From JANQOH01 sp965200095 (GTDB taxonomy: Bacteria; Pseudomonadota; Alphaproteobacteria; UBA7887), in contig OZ241350.1 in NCBI GenBank assembly GCA_965200095.1, positions 930,001-994,000 on the forward strand: a stretch of DNA of 64,000 bases. Reading direction: 5' to 3'. Shown in pieces: positions 8,121 to 16,032 of this stretch. Every line of letters starts with the position of its first letter. Position 1 is the first letter of the stretch. The notes below the pieces were generated by a model that saw nothing but the letters and a program-made list of their open reading frames with translations, made no database searches and was not told the DNA's origin. The position numbers were made by a program, and so were the translations under genes.

Positions 8121-9073
8121 TGGCGGTTCTGGTCGTCGGCGAGCACGACAACGCGGCGCTCGCGGCGGCGACGCTCAACGCGGTGACGGCTGCGGCGGCG
8201 CTGTCCGCCGAGGTCGACCTGTTGATCGCCGGCGCGGATTGCGGCGCGGCGGCGCGCGCGGCGGCGAAGGTCGCCGGAGTGCGGCGCGTGCGTGCGGCCG
8301 ATGCGGACGCCTTCCGCCACCAGCTCGCCGAGGCGATGGCGCCGCTCGTGGCGCGCCTCGCGGGCGAATACAGCCACGTCCTCGCGCCGGCGGACACGTT
8401 CGGCAAGAACCTGATGCCCCGCGCGGCGGCGCTGCTCGACGTGCAACAGGTGTCGGACGTCACGGCGATCCTCGCCGACGATACGTTCGAGCGGCCGATC
8501 TACGCCGGCAATGCGATCGCGACGGTGCGCTCCGCCGACTCGCCTAAACTGCTGACCGTGCGCGGCACGGCGTTCAAGGCCGCAGGGGAAGGCGCCGCCG
8601 CCGCGCCGATCGGGGAAGTGGACGCGGGGGACGCCGCGGAAACCGGCTCGCGATTCGTGAGCCGCGCGCTGTCCGGGTCGGAACGCCCCGAACTCACTTC
8701 GGCCCGCGTCGTCGTGTCGGGCGGGCGCGGCATGGGGTCGGGCGAGAATTTCGCGTTGCTCGAAGCGCTCGCGGACGCGCTGGGCGCGGCGGTGGGGGCG
8801 TCGCGCGCGGCGGTCGATGCGGGCTTCGTCCCCAACGACTACCAGGTGGGGCAAACGGGCAAGATCGTCGCGCCCGAACTTTACGTCGCCGTGGGCATTT
8901 CCGGCGCCATCCAGCATCTGGCTGGCATGAAGGACTCCCGGGTCATCGTCGCCATCAACAAGGACGAGGAAGCGCCGATATTCCAGATCGCCGATTACGG
9001 TCTGGTCGGCGACCTGTTCGAGATCGTGCCGGAACTGACGGCGGCGCTGGAGGAAAGGGGCCGGACGTCATGA
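8120..9073 (+). CDS. etfA: Electron transfer flavoprotein, alpha subunit
   Basis: 317 aa, start ATG 8120 overlapping the etfB stop. The C-terminal FAD domain is clear: VVSGGRGMGSGENF (about 194-207), FVPNDYQVGQTGKIVAPELYV (about 237-256), GISGAIQHLAGMKDS and AINKDEEAPIFQIADYGLVGDLF. The N-terminal half is the Ala-rich EtfA domain. It is followed by a 3-hydroxyacyl-CoA dehydrogenase overlapping by four bases, so the three genes form one fatty-acid/butyryl-CoA oxidation operon. Confidence 0.97.
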   Translation: MAVLVVGEHDNAALAAATLNAVTAAAALSAEVDLLIAGADCGAAARAAAKVAGVRRVRAADADAFRHQLAEAMAPLVARLAGEYSHVLAPADTFGKNLMPRAAALLDVQQVSDVTAILADDTFERPIYAGNAIATVRSADSPKLLTVRGTAFKAAGEGAAAAPIGEVDAGDAAETGSRFVSRALSGSERPELTSARVVVSGGRGMGSGENFALLEALADALGAAVGASRAAVDAGFVPNDYQVGQTGKIVAPELYVAVGISGAIQHLAGMKDSRVIVAINKDEEAPIFQIADYGLVGDLFEIVPELTAALEERGRTS

Positions 9074-9945
9074 TCCGAACGGTGGCGGTTGTCGGCGCCG
9101 GGCAGATGGGGGCGGGGATCGCCCATGTCTGCGCCCTGGCCGGGATTGACGTGGCGCTCATCGATGTCGGCGCGGAGGCGCTGGAAAAGGCGACGGGCGC
9201 CATTGAGCGCAATCTCGGTCGTCAGGTCGCCAGGGGCACTGTCGGCGAACTCGACAAGGCGGAGGCGCTGGCCCGCATCGCGACGGGGACGGAACTCGCC
9301 GCCGCGGCCGATGTCGACCTGGTCATCGAGGCGGCGACCGAGGACGAATCGGTCAAGAAGGCGATCTTCGGCGCGCTTTGCCCCCTTCTGCGGCGGCCGG
9401 ACACGCTGATCGCGAGCAACACCTCGTCGATCTCCATCACCCGGCTTGCGGCGGCCACCGACCGGCCGGCGCGCTTCATCGGCATGCATTTCATGAACCC
9501 GGTGCCGATGATGCAGCTGGTCGAACTGATCCGCGGCATCACCACCGACGAGGAAACCTACAAGACGGCGCGGGCGCTGACCGTGCGGCTGGGCAAGACT
9601 CCGGTGAGCGCCGAGGACTTCCCCGCTTTCATCGTCAATCGCATCCTGCTGCCGATGATCAACGAGGCGATCTACACGCTCTACGAAGGCGTGGGGTCGG
9701 TGGAGGCCATCGATGTCGCCCTGAAACTCGGCGCCAATCACCCGATGGGGCCGCTCGAACTGGCGGACTTCATCGGCCTCGACGTCTGTCTTGCAGTCAT
9801 GCAGGTGCTGCATGACGGTCTCGCCGACACCAAATACCGGCCGTGCCCGCTGCTGGTGAAATATGTCGAGGCCGGCTGGGTCGGCCGCAAGGTCGGCCGC
9901 GGTTTCTACGACTATACCGGCGACGTCCCCGCGCCGACGCGCTGA
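9070..9945 (+). CDS. hbdA: 3-hydroxybutyryl-CoA dehydrogenase
   Basis: 291 aa. NAD(P)-dependent oxidation of 3-hydroxyacyl-CoA, or the reverse reaction. N-terminal Rossmann motif VAVVGAGQMGAGIAHVCA, then IASNTSSISIT, the catalytic region GMHFMNPVPMMQLVELI (His-Glu pair), and in the C-terminal domain FIVNRILLPMINEAI and GPLELADFIGLDVCL, all family landmarks. The ATG overlaps the etfA stop (ATGA), as in many alphaproteobacteria. Confidence 0.95.
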   Translation: MIRTVAVVGAGQMGAGIAHVCALAGIDVALIDVGAEALEKATGAIERNLGRQVARGTVGELDKAEALARIATGTELAAAADVDLVIEAATEDESVKKAIFGALCPLLRRPDTLIASNTSSISITRLAAATDRPARFIGMHFMNPVPMMQLVELIRGITTDEETYKTARALTVRLGKTPVSAEDFPAFIVNRILLPMINEAIYTLYEGVGSVEAIDVALKLGANHPMGPLELADFIGLDVCLAVMQVLHDGLADTKYRPCPLLVKYVEAGWVGRKVGRGFYDYTGDVPAPTR

Positions 9946-9965
9946 GAAGGCGCCCCGGACGGGCG

Positions 9966-10706
9966 TCAGGGATAGGCGCAGACCTGTTCCGAGATGTTGA
10001 CGAAGCCCCGCGAGGCGCCCGCCGTCAGGCTGAAATTGTAAATCCTGTCGCCGACGATCTCGCTGTGGTGCAGCGGCAGCACGCCTTCGACCTCCCGTTC
10101 CGCGCCGCCGGGCCTTGCAAAGGCGATGCGCACCGGCTCGGCGACGTTGAACCAGGCTTCGGGACTGCCGCCCGCGTCGACCGCCGATGCGCCCGCGCCG
10201 GTGACGACGAAACCGCCGTCGGCGACCTGCACCGAGGCGCCGCCGCCGCTCGGCGAGACCGGCGTCCGCAGAAGGAAGCGGCGCGTGCGCACCTCCGGCG
10301 CGCAACGCTGTTGCGCCTGGACCGCGCCCACGACCTCGATGATCCGCTCGGGCGGGACCCCCTCGTCGACGCGTTTCCGAACCGCCGCCAACAGATCGCG
10401 CTCGACGCCCGACGGCGCCTCGGCGCGGTAGCGCCGGCGGATGTCGGCGAGCTGCTCCTCGGCGCGCACGAGGACGATGTCCGCGGTTTGCGCGTCTTCG
10501 CGCAGCTGCCGGTTCTCCTCCTCCAGGCCGGCGAGGCGCTCGTCGAGCGACCGATGCTGCGCGGCGGCGCGGTCGCGGCCCATATCGTAAGCCCACCAGG
10601 ACACGACGCCGACCAGCCCCGCATAGACGAGCAGACGGACCGCCGTATTGCGCCACTGCCCGCGATGCCGCCGTTCCAGGCGCGAGCCTCCCAGCCTCAA
10701 CGCCAT
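9966..10706 (-). CDS. Membrane-anchored coiled-coil protein of the MotA/MotB-like cluster
   Basis: 246 aa, not recognised as a named family. After a basic N terminus there is one membrane segment (VRLLVYAGLVGVVSWWAY, about 23-40), then a heptad-rich coiled coil (about 50-95), and a C-terminal domain (about 125-246) likely in the periplasm, with two conserved-looking cysteines (in QQRCAPE and EQVCAYP). It is the last gene of a minus-strand group with MotB/OmpA-like, MotA/TolQ-like and OmpA-like genes, so it may be an accessory of that envelope complex. This role is inferred from position only. Confidence 0.65.
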   Translation of the reverse strand: MALRLGGSRLERRHRGQWRNTAVRLLVYAGLVGVVSWWAYDMGRDRAAAQHRSLDERLAGLEEENRQLREDAQTADIVLVRAEEQLADIRRRYRAEAPSGVERDLLAAVRKRVDEGVPPERIIEVVGAVQAQQRCAPEVRTRRFLLRTPVSPSGGGASVQVADGGFVVTGAGASAVDAGGSPEAWFNVAEPVRIAFARPGGAEREVEGVLPLHHSEIVGDRIYNFSLTAGASRGFVNISEQVCAYP

Positions 10707-10766
10707 GGCGCGAGCCTCAATTCCATCGTCGACGCATCCTCGCGTTCCCGCAGCGCCGCCCGGGCG

Positions 10767-11930
10767 TCAGCGCCGCGTGAGTTTCAGTTCGATCCGCCGG
10801 TTCCGGCGGTAGGCTTCCGCCGTGTCGGCACTGTCGAGCGGCTGGAATTCGCCGAAACCGGCCGCCATCAACCGTTCGGGCGGGACGCCGTTGGCGACAA
10901 GCGTTCGCACGACGGTGATGGCGCGCGCCGCCGACAGCGCCCAATTGGACCCGAAGCCGGAGGTCCGGCGGACCGGCAAGCGGTCGGTGTGGCCGTCGAT
11001 GCGCAGCACCCAATCGACATCGGCGGGGAGTTCGGCGGAAATCTCCAGCAGCAAGGCGGCGAGATCGGCGACCTGTCGCAGCCCGTCGTCGCCCAGCCGG
11101 TCGGAGCCGGACGCGAACAGGACGCCGGAGGGGATCACGAAGCGGTCGCCGTCGATGCGCACGTCGCTTCGTGCGCCGAGGATCTCGCGCAACCGCGCGA
11201 AGAACACCGAACGCGCCTGTTGCAGCTCCTCGACGCGTTGCGCCAGGGCGAGGTTGAGACGGCGCCCGAGATCGGCGATCTGCGCGTCCTTGTCGCTCGC
11301 GTCCCGCTCGCTCGCGTCGAGCGCGCGCTGGATAGCGGCGAGCTGGGCGCGCAGCCGTGCGAGCTGGGCGTTGAGAAGGGCGATCCGCTGCCGCGCCGCG
11401 TCGGACAGCCGGCGCTCCTCGTCCAGCTCCGAGCGGGATTCGGCCGCCTCGACCACGGCGTCGTATTGCCCGGCGCGCGCCGCCGCCAGCGCCGCCCGGG
11501 TTTCGGCCAGAAGGAGCCGCAGCGCCTCGGCGTCCTCGTCGCCGTCCGCGCTTTCCTTCAGCGCCGCCGCGAGTTCGTCGCCGCGCCGCGCCAGCGCCTC
11601 CACCTCGCGCAGCAGATCGAGCCGCTCGGCGCGCAGGTCCTCGCGGTCCTGGTTCGCCGTCGTGAGTTCGACGGCGATGGCTGCGAGGTCGCCGCGCAGG
11701 TCGCGCGTCTGCGCTTCCTCGAGCGACAACAGGTCCTCGAGTTCGGCGACGGCGTTCTTCAATCCGGCGAGTTCGTCCTCGCGTCCCGACAGCACGCGCC
11801 CCAGGAAGAACTCCGCGACGACGAAAACGACCAGCAGGAAAATGAGCACCAGCAACAGGGTCGCCAGGGCGTCGACGAAGCCGGGCCATATGTCGACCGC
11901 CCGTGCGCCGCGTCTGAACCGCGCGGTCAT
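10767..11930 (-). CDS. MotB/OmpA-family peptidoglycan-binding protein
   Basis: 387 aa. A single N-terminal membrane helix (ALATLLLVLIFLLVVFVVAEFFLG, about 21-44) is preceded by VDIWPGFVDA, resembling the MotB/TolR anchor with an acidic residue at its start. A coiled coil of about 200 residues follows, then a C-terminal OmpA domain (about 260-387) with FASGSDRLGDDGLRQV, LRIDGHTDRLPV, NWALSAARAITVV and RRIELKLT. It would couple a MotA-like channel to the cell wall. The coiled coil is far longer than in flagellar MotB, and no flagellar gene is nearby. It lies 26 bases downstream of the MotA-like gene. Confidence 0.85.
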   Translation of the reverse strand: MTARFRRGARAVDIWPGFVDALATLLLVLIFLLVVFVVAEFFLGRVLSGREDELAGLKNAVAELEDLLSLEEAQTRDLRGDLAAIAVELTTANQDREDLRAERLDLLREVEALARRGDELAAALKESADGDEDAEALRLLLAETRAALAAARAGQYDAVVEAAESRSELDEERRLSDAARQRIALLNAQLARLRAQLAAIQRALDASERDASDKDAQIADLGRRLNLALAQRVEELQQARSVFFARLREILGARSDVRIDGDRFVIPSGVLFASGSDRLGDDGLRQVADLAALLLEISAELPADVDWVLRIDGHTDRLPVRRTSGFGSNWALSAARAITVVRTLVANGVPPERLMAAGFGEFQPLDSADTAEAYRRNRRIELKLTRR

Positions 11931-11955
11931 GAGCCGTCGCCGGTGTCGCGGGGGG

Positions 11956-13290
11956 TCAAGGCCGCCCGCGCCGGGCGCCCGCCGCCGGCGGCGGGCGGGG
12001 CGGCTGACGCGGCGGGGGCTCGTGTCCGCCGGGCGCCGTCCGCGGCTCGCGCCGCGGCGCGGCGGCGGCGCGCGGCGGCGGCGCGCGAAGCTCGGGCGCC
12101 GGCGGGCGCGGCGCTCCGCCCTCCGCGCCGTCCGCCGCCGGCGGGTCGGCGTCCGGCGGCGCGGGGTTCGCGGGGTTCGACGATGCGGCGATCATGCGCC
12201 CCAGCAGTTTGATCTCGGCCCGCAGCTCCGACGCCAGAAAGGCGCGGCCGTTCACCGTTTCCTCGACCAGCCGCTCGAGATGGACATCGAGATTACGGAT
12301 ATGCGTCCGCGTTTCCTCGTCGACGCCGCCCGAACCGCCTTCGGCGAGGCGTTGCAGCGCCGGCTTAATCTCCGCGTGGCTTTCGGCGATCCGCGTCGCC
12401 GCGCTTTGTTCGGCGCCCATGCGGTCCGCCAGGGCGGCGAGCGTTTCCGTCAACCGCGCGGTCCGGGCGCCGGCGGCGCGGCGCTCCTCCTCGCCGAGGG
12501 CCAGTGTGCGCTGAAGCTCGTCGAGCGAGTCGGCGGTCTTTTCCAGCAGCGCCTGGACGTAGACCGGCGCCGACTGGTCGCCGTCGCCGACGCCCGCGCC
12601 GCTCGACAGATAGGTGACGCTCGACAGCCATTCCTCGAGGTCGTTGTAGAACTGGTTCTGCGCCTGCCCCGCCTGCAGGTCGAGGAAGCCCAGCACCAGC
12701 GACCCCGCCAGCCCGAACAGCGACGACGAGAACGCCGTGCCCATCCCGTCCAGCGGCGCCTCGAGATCGCTCTTCAGCGCCGCGAAGGTCCCCGTCAGGT
12801 CTTCCGAGCCCGCGTTCAACCCGCCGATCACGGCGCCCACCGAGCCCACGGTGTCGAGCAGCCCCCAGAACGTGCCGAGGAGGCCGAGGAAGATCAGCAG
12901 GCCGATGGTGTAGCGCGAAATCTCGCGCGATTCCTCGAGGCGCGTTCCGATACTGTCGAGCAGCGAGCGCATCGCCGGGGCCGACAGCATCATCCGGCCC
13001 TTGCGGTCCGCCAGCATCCGCGCCATCGGCGCGAGCAGGCGCGGCGTGTGCGCGGCCCCGCCCGGCCCGCCGGCCCGGAAATCCTCGATCCAGCGCACTT
13101 CGGGAGACAGCCCCAGCACCTGCCGGAAGGTGAACGCCGCCCCCAGCAGCAGGACGCCGAGGATCAGGCCGTTCAGAGGCGGGTTCGCCATGAACGCGGA
13201 GACGAGCCGGTCGCCGAGCACGGCGACCACGACGGCGACGACCGTCAGGAAGGCGACCATCCGCGCCAGGAATCGGCGCGGACGGTTCAT
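11956..13290 (-). CDS. MotA/TolQ/ExbB-like proton-channel protein
   Basis: 444 aa. Two N-terminal hydrophobic segments (about 10-28 and 38-56), then the core of the MotA/TolQ/ExbB family: YTIGLLIFLGLLGTFWGLLDTVG (about 126-148) and GMGTAFSSSLFGLAGSLVLGFLDLQ (about 182-206). A long helical cytoplasmic or periplasmic region and a Pro/Arg/Ala-rich tail of about 60 residues follow. It probably forms the stator-like channel for the MotB/OmpA-like protein encoded next. Flagellar MotA is much shorter and lacks this tail, and no flagellar gene is nearby. Confidence 0.82.
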   Translation of the reverse strand: MNRPRRFLARMVAFLTVVAVVVAVLGDRLVSAFMANPPLNGLILGVLLLGAAFTFRQVLGLSPEVRWIEDFRAGGPGGAAHTPRLLAPMARMLADRKGRMMLSAPAMRSLLDSIGTRLEESREISRYTIGLLIFLGLLGTFWGLLDTVGSVGAVIGGLNAGSEDLTGTFAALKSDLEAPLDGMGTAFSSSLFGLAGSLVLGFLDLQAGQAQNQFYNDLEEWLSSVTYLSSGAGVGDGDQSAPVYVQALLEKTADSLDELQRTLALGEEERRAAGARTARLTETLAALADRMGAEQSAATRIAESHAEIKPALQRLAEGGSGGVDEETRTHIRNLDVHLERLVEETVNGRAFLASELRAEIKLLGRMIAASSNPANPAPPDADPPAADGAEGGAPRPPAPELRAPPPRAAAAPRREPRTAPGGHEPPPRQPPRPPPAAGARRGRP

Positions 13291-13356
13291 TCCCGTGTCC
13301 CGTTCTTTGCGCTCCGTCCGCGCCGCCCAACCACGCCCATGCCGCCCGCGCGCCGC

Positions 13357-14535
13357 CTATGCGATGCCAACGATATCCACCCGATCCGGCGGACCGTCTT
13401 CATATTTCGCGCCGAGCGCGCGGACGTCAATGCGGGTCGCGTCGATGCCCGCGTCGATCAGGTAGCTGCGCGCCGCCAGGGCGCGCATGAGCGACAGGCG
13501 CCGCGCCGCGCTCGCCGTGGCGTCTTCCGCGCTCGCATAGGCCTTGAGCACGATGCGAAGCGTCGGGTCGGCGGCGAGCCTGCCGGCGACGCTGTCGAGG
13601 ACCGCCCGCGCCATGTCCGACAACTCGGCCTCGCCGCCGGCAAAGACGATGCGTATGGCGCCGTCGGGGGGGGGGAGGGCCGGCGGCGGCCGTTGCGCGA
13701 CGGCGGCGTCTTGCGCGGCGGCGCCGTCGTCGGCCGTCGGGGTCGGAAGCGGCGTCGGCGCGGGAGGCGTTTCCGCGGCCATGTCCTCCGGTTCCGGCGC
13801 GGGGGCGACAGGCGGAGTCTCCGCCGCTGCCGCCGGTTCCTCGTGGGCGGGCGCGGCTTCCGCCGGCGGGGCGACGGGCGTTTCCGCGGGCGCGTCTTCC
13901 GGCGCTTCCGGTTCGTCGCCGGCGGCAAGGTCTTCCGCCGGCGGATCGGGGGCGTCTTCCGGCTCCGCCGCCGCCGCGGGGGCGGCCGGCGGCGTCTCCA
14001 TCGTCTCCGGTTCCCCGAGAGCGGCGACGGCTTCCGCCGGCGGGCGCTCTTCGGCGACCGGCGTCGGCGCGGGCGGGAGCGCGGGCGCGGCGGACCCGAC
14101 CGTCCCCGTCGACAGGGCGGGATCGCCCGACAGCGCGGGCATCGGCGGCACGCGCGCCGGGCGCTCCGGCATGGCGCCGGGGATGGACGGGGCCGGCGGC
14201 GTCCCTGCCGCAGCCGGCGGCGGCGGATCGGCCTCCGCTGCGGCGGCGCGCGGCGGCGGACGGCGCAGGGGCGTCGGCGCCTCGCGGTCCTCCGCGAAGC
14301 GTCCGATTACGTGCGACCGGGGCGGCCCGTTGCGGGGGTCGTAAAGGGGAAGCCCGTCGGCGCCCCGACCGGGCGCCGCCGGCGAGGGCGCGGCGGCGGG
14401 CCCCAGGGCGTCGAGCGCGGCCCGGTCGATCTCGACCTCGGGCCGCGGCGCGGGGGCGGGCGCTTCCTGCGCCCATGCCCCGGCGCCGGCCGCGCAGACG
14501 ACCGCAAGGGCCGCCGCACAAGCGCGCCGGGCCAT
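13357..14535 (-). CDS. OmpA-like exported protein with long Pro/Ala/Glu linker
   Basis: 392 aa. N-terminal signal peptide (ACAAALAVVCAAGAGAWAQ, cut after AWA). Residues about 25-285 are low-complexity Pro/Ala/Glu, which could span the periplasm. The last 100 residues are an OmpA-type domain: IVFAGGEAELSDMARAVL, a helix, LRIVLKAYASAEDATASAARRLSLMRA and IDVRALGAKYEDGPPDRVDI. It heads the envelope cluster that continues with the MotA- and MotB-like genes. The linker contains a run of ten C on the coding strand (13666-13675 on the plus strand as G10) that could cause slippage. Confidence 0.8.
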   Translation of the reverse strand: MARRACAAALAVVCAAGAGAWAQEAPAPAPRPEVEIDRAALDALGPAAAPSPAAPGRGADGLPLYDPRNGPPRSHVIGRFAEDREAPTPLRRPPPRAAAAEADPPPPAAAGTPPAPSIPGAMPERPARVPPMPALSGDPALSTGTVGSAAPALPPAPTPVAEERPPAEAVAALGEPETMETPPAAPAAAAEPEDAPDPPAEDLAAGDEPEAPEDAPAETPVAPPAEAAPAHEEPAAAAETPPVAPAPEPEDMAAETPPAPTPLPTPTADDGAAAQDAAVAQRPPPALPPPDGAIRIVFAGGEAELSDMARAVLDSVAGRLAADPTLRIVLKAYASAEDATASAARRLSLMRALAARSYLIDAGIDATRIDVRALGAKYEDGPPDRVDIVGIA

Positions 14536-14636
14536 CGTTGCGCCGGCGCGAACGCCTTCCGGGCGGCGGCGCGGCGCGGCGCCCGGGGCGGCGCCCTTGC
14601 GCGCGCGACGCCGGCGCGCGCCGTCGCGGGCAAGGG

Positions 14637-15437
14637 TCACGGCGCGGCCGCCGGCCGGGGGGCGCGCGCCGCCGCGCTCAGGCCTTGAGCGCGGATCGAC
14701 AGCACCGCGAGAAAACGCGCCTGCGCGACGAGGAAAAGCGGCTCCTGCGCGCCGTCCGGTTGCAGCGTTTCGGTCATCGCGCCGGCTTCCCTGAGCAACA
14801 GTCCGCATATGGCGCGCACGGCCGCCGGAGCGGCGCCGGCGAATCCGTGCAGGCGCCCGCTCGCGACCCAGGCGAGATCGAGCGCCGGCGCCCCGAAAAT
14901 CCGCAGCTCGGCGGGGCCCGCGGCGGCCGCCAGCCGCGCCGGAGACACGCCCCGGAGAGGCGAAAGGGCCACCATCGCCGACCCCGTATCGCCGGGAGCG
15001 GCGCAGCGGATGCGGCGGCGGTCGACATAGGCGCCGACGCCCTTTTCCGCCCAGTAGAGTTCGTTGCGGAGCGGGTCGTAGACCACGGCGGCGACGATGC
15101 GCCCGCCTTCGCGCGCCCCGACGGCGGCCGCTGCGTGCGGCGCCGCGCGCGCGAGGTTGGCCGCGCCGTCGAGCGGGGCGACGACCCAGGCCGGCCCGGC
15201 GGAGTCGCCCCCGTCCCCGGCGCCGTCGGGCGGCGGCATGGCGTAGTCGGGCCGCGCGCGCGACAGGTGATGCGTCAGCGCTTCCCCGATCCGGTCGTGC
15301 GTCCGCGCCGCGTAGGAGCGCGCGCCCCGGCGGCTTGCGAGGAGGTTTTCGATCTCGCCGAAATCCCGCGCCAGGGCGCGCGTCGCCTTGACCGTCGCGG
15401 TGGCCATGGCGTTGACGAGGGCGGAGCGCGTCGCCAT
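14637..15437 (-). CDS. Inositol-monophosphatase-family protein, probably catalytically dead
   Basis: 266 aa, clearly related to SuhB: the start MATRSALVNAMATATVKATR and the segment ALARDFGEIENL match alphaproteobacterial SuhB, as do AVVYDPLRNELYWAEKGVGAYVDRRRIR and FGAPALDLAWVASGR. The metal-binding residues are largely lost. The EE motif is replaced by PPPDG near 68-72. The DPLDGT motif is APLDGA, so the first Asp is Ala87 and only Asp90 remains. The GRxDGFWE motif is GRLHGFAG, with His197 in place of Asp. It sits between efp and the OmpA-like gene, where SuhB relatives often sit. I infer a structural or regulatory role, or early decay. Confidence 0.8.
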   Translation of the reverse strand: MATRSALVNAMATATVKATRALARDFGEIENLLASRRGARSYAARTHDRIGEALTHHLSRARPDYAMPPPDGAGDGGDSAGPAWVVAPLDGAANLARAAPHAAAAVGAREGGRIVAAVVYDPLRNELYWAEKGVGAYVDRRRIRCAAPGDTGSAMVALSPLRGVSPARLAAAAGPAELRIFGAPALDLAWVASGRLHGFAGAAPAAVRAICGLLLREAGAMTETLQPDGAQEPLFLVAQARFLAVLSIRAQGLSAAARAPRPAAAP

Positions 15438-15448
15438 GGGGCGGGCGG

Positions 15449-16015
15449 TCAGTCCTTCGCGCGTTCGGCGTAGGCGCCGTCCGCGGTGTTGACCACGACC
15501 CGCACGCCCGCCTCGACATGCGGCGGCACCATCACGCGCTCGCCGTTCTCGAGCAGGGCGGGCTTGAAACTCGAGGCGGCCGTCTGCCCTTTCACCACCG
15601 GCTCGGTTTCGACCACCTCCAGCGTTACCGTGTCGGCCAGACGCACGCCGATGGGCCGTCCCTCGAAAATCTCGACCTCCACTTCCATGCCTTCGGTCAG
15701 CCAGGCCCGGCCGTCCGCGATCAGGGCGGCGTCGACGGACATCTGTTCGTATGTCTCTCCGTCCATGAGCGTCAACACCTCGCCCTCGGCGTAGAGATAT
15801 TGATACGTCCCGGTTTCGATATAGGCGCGTTCGACCGATTCGGCGGCGCGGAAGCGCTCGTTGAGCTTGGTCCCGTCGCGCAGGCTCTTCAGCTCGACCT
15901 GGTTGTATGCGCCGCCCTTGCCCGGCTGCGTCGCCTGGTTGCGGACGACGCGCCACAGCCCCCCCCGATGCTCGATCACCATCCCCGGGCGGACGGCGTT
16001 GCCGTTGATCTTCAT
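15449..16015 (-). CDS. efp: Elongation factor P
   Basis: 188 aa. It relieves ribosome stalling at polyproline stretches, which suits a genome encoding many Pro-rich proteins such as the OmpA-like linker nearby. The start MKINGNAVRPGMVIEH and the loop PGKGGAYNQVELK hold the modified lysine position (Lys in PGKGxA). Domain III ends MVPPHVEAGVRVVVNTADGAY. Full length for the family. The suhB-like gene begins 11 bases after its stop. Confidence 0.96.
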   Translation of the reverse strand: MKINGNAVRPGMVIEHRGGLWRVVRNQATQPGKGGAYNQVELKSLRDGTKLNERFRAAESVERAYIETGTYQYLYAEGEVLTLMDGETYEQMSVDAALIADGRAWLTEGMEVEVEIFEGRPIGVRLADTVTLEVVETEPVVKGQTAASSFKPALLENGERVMVPPHVEAGVRVVVNTADGAYAERAKD

Positions 16016-16032
16016 GACCGCGCCCCGCCGGG

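Noticed and set aside
10822..14688. A 1288-codon plus-strand open frame across the MotA/MotB/OmpA region
   Set aside because: It is the antisense shadow of four well-recognised minus-strand genes; very GC-rich DNA leaves such frames open. The same holds for the long frames opposite norB (29207-31480) and the dadA/cfa pair.
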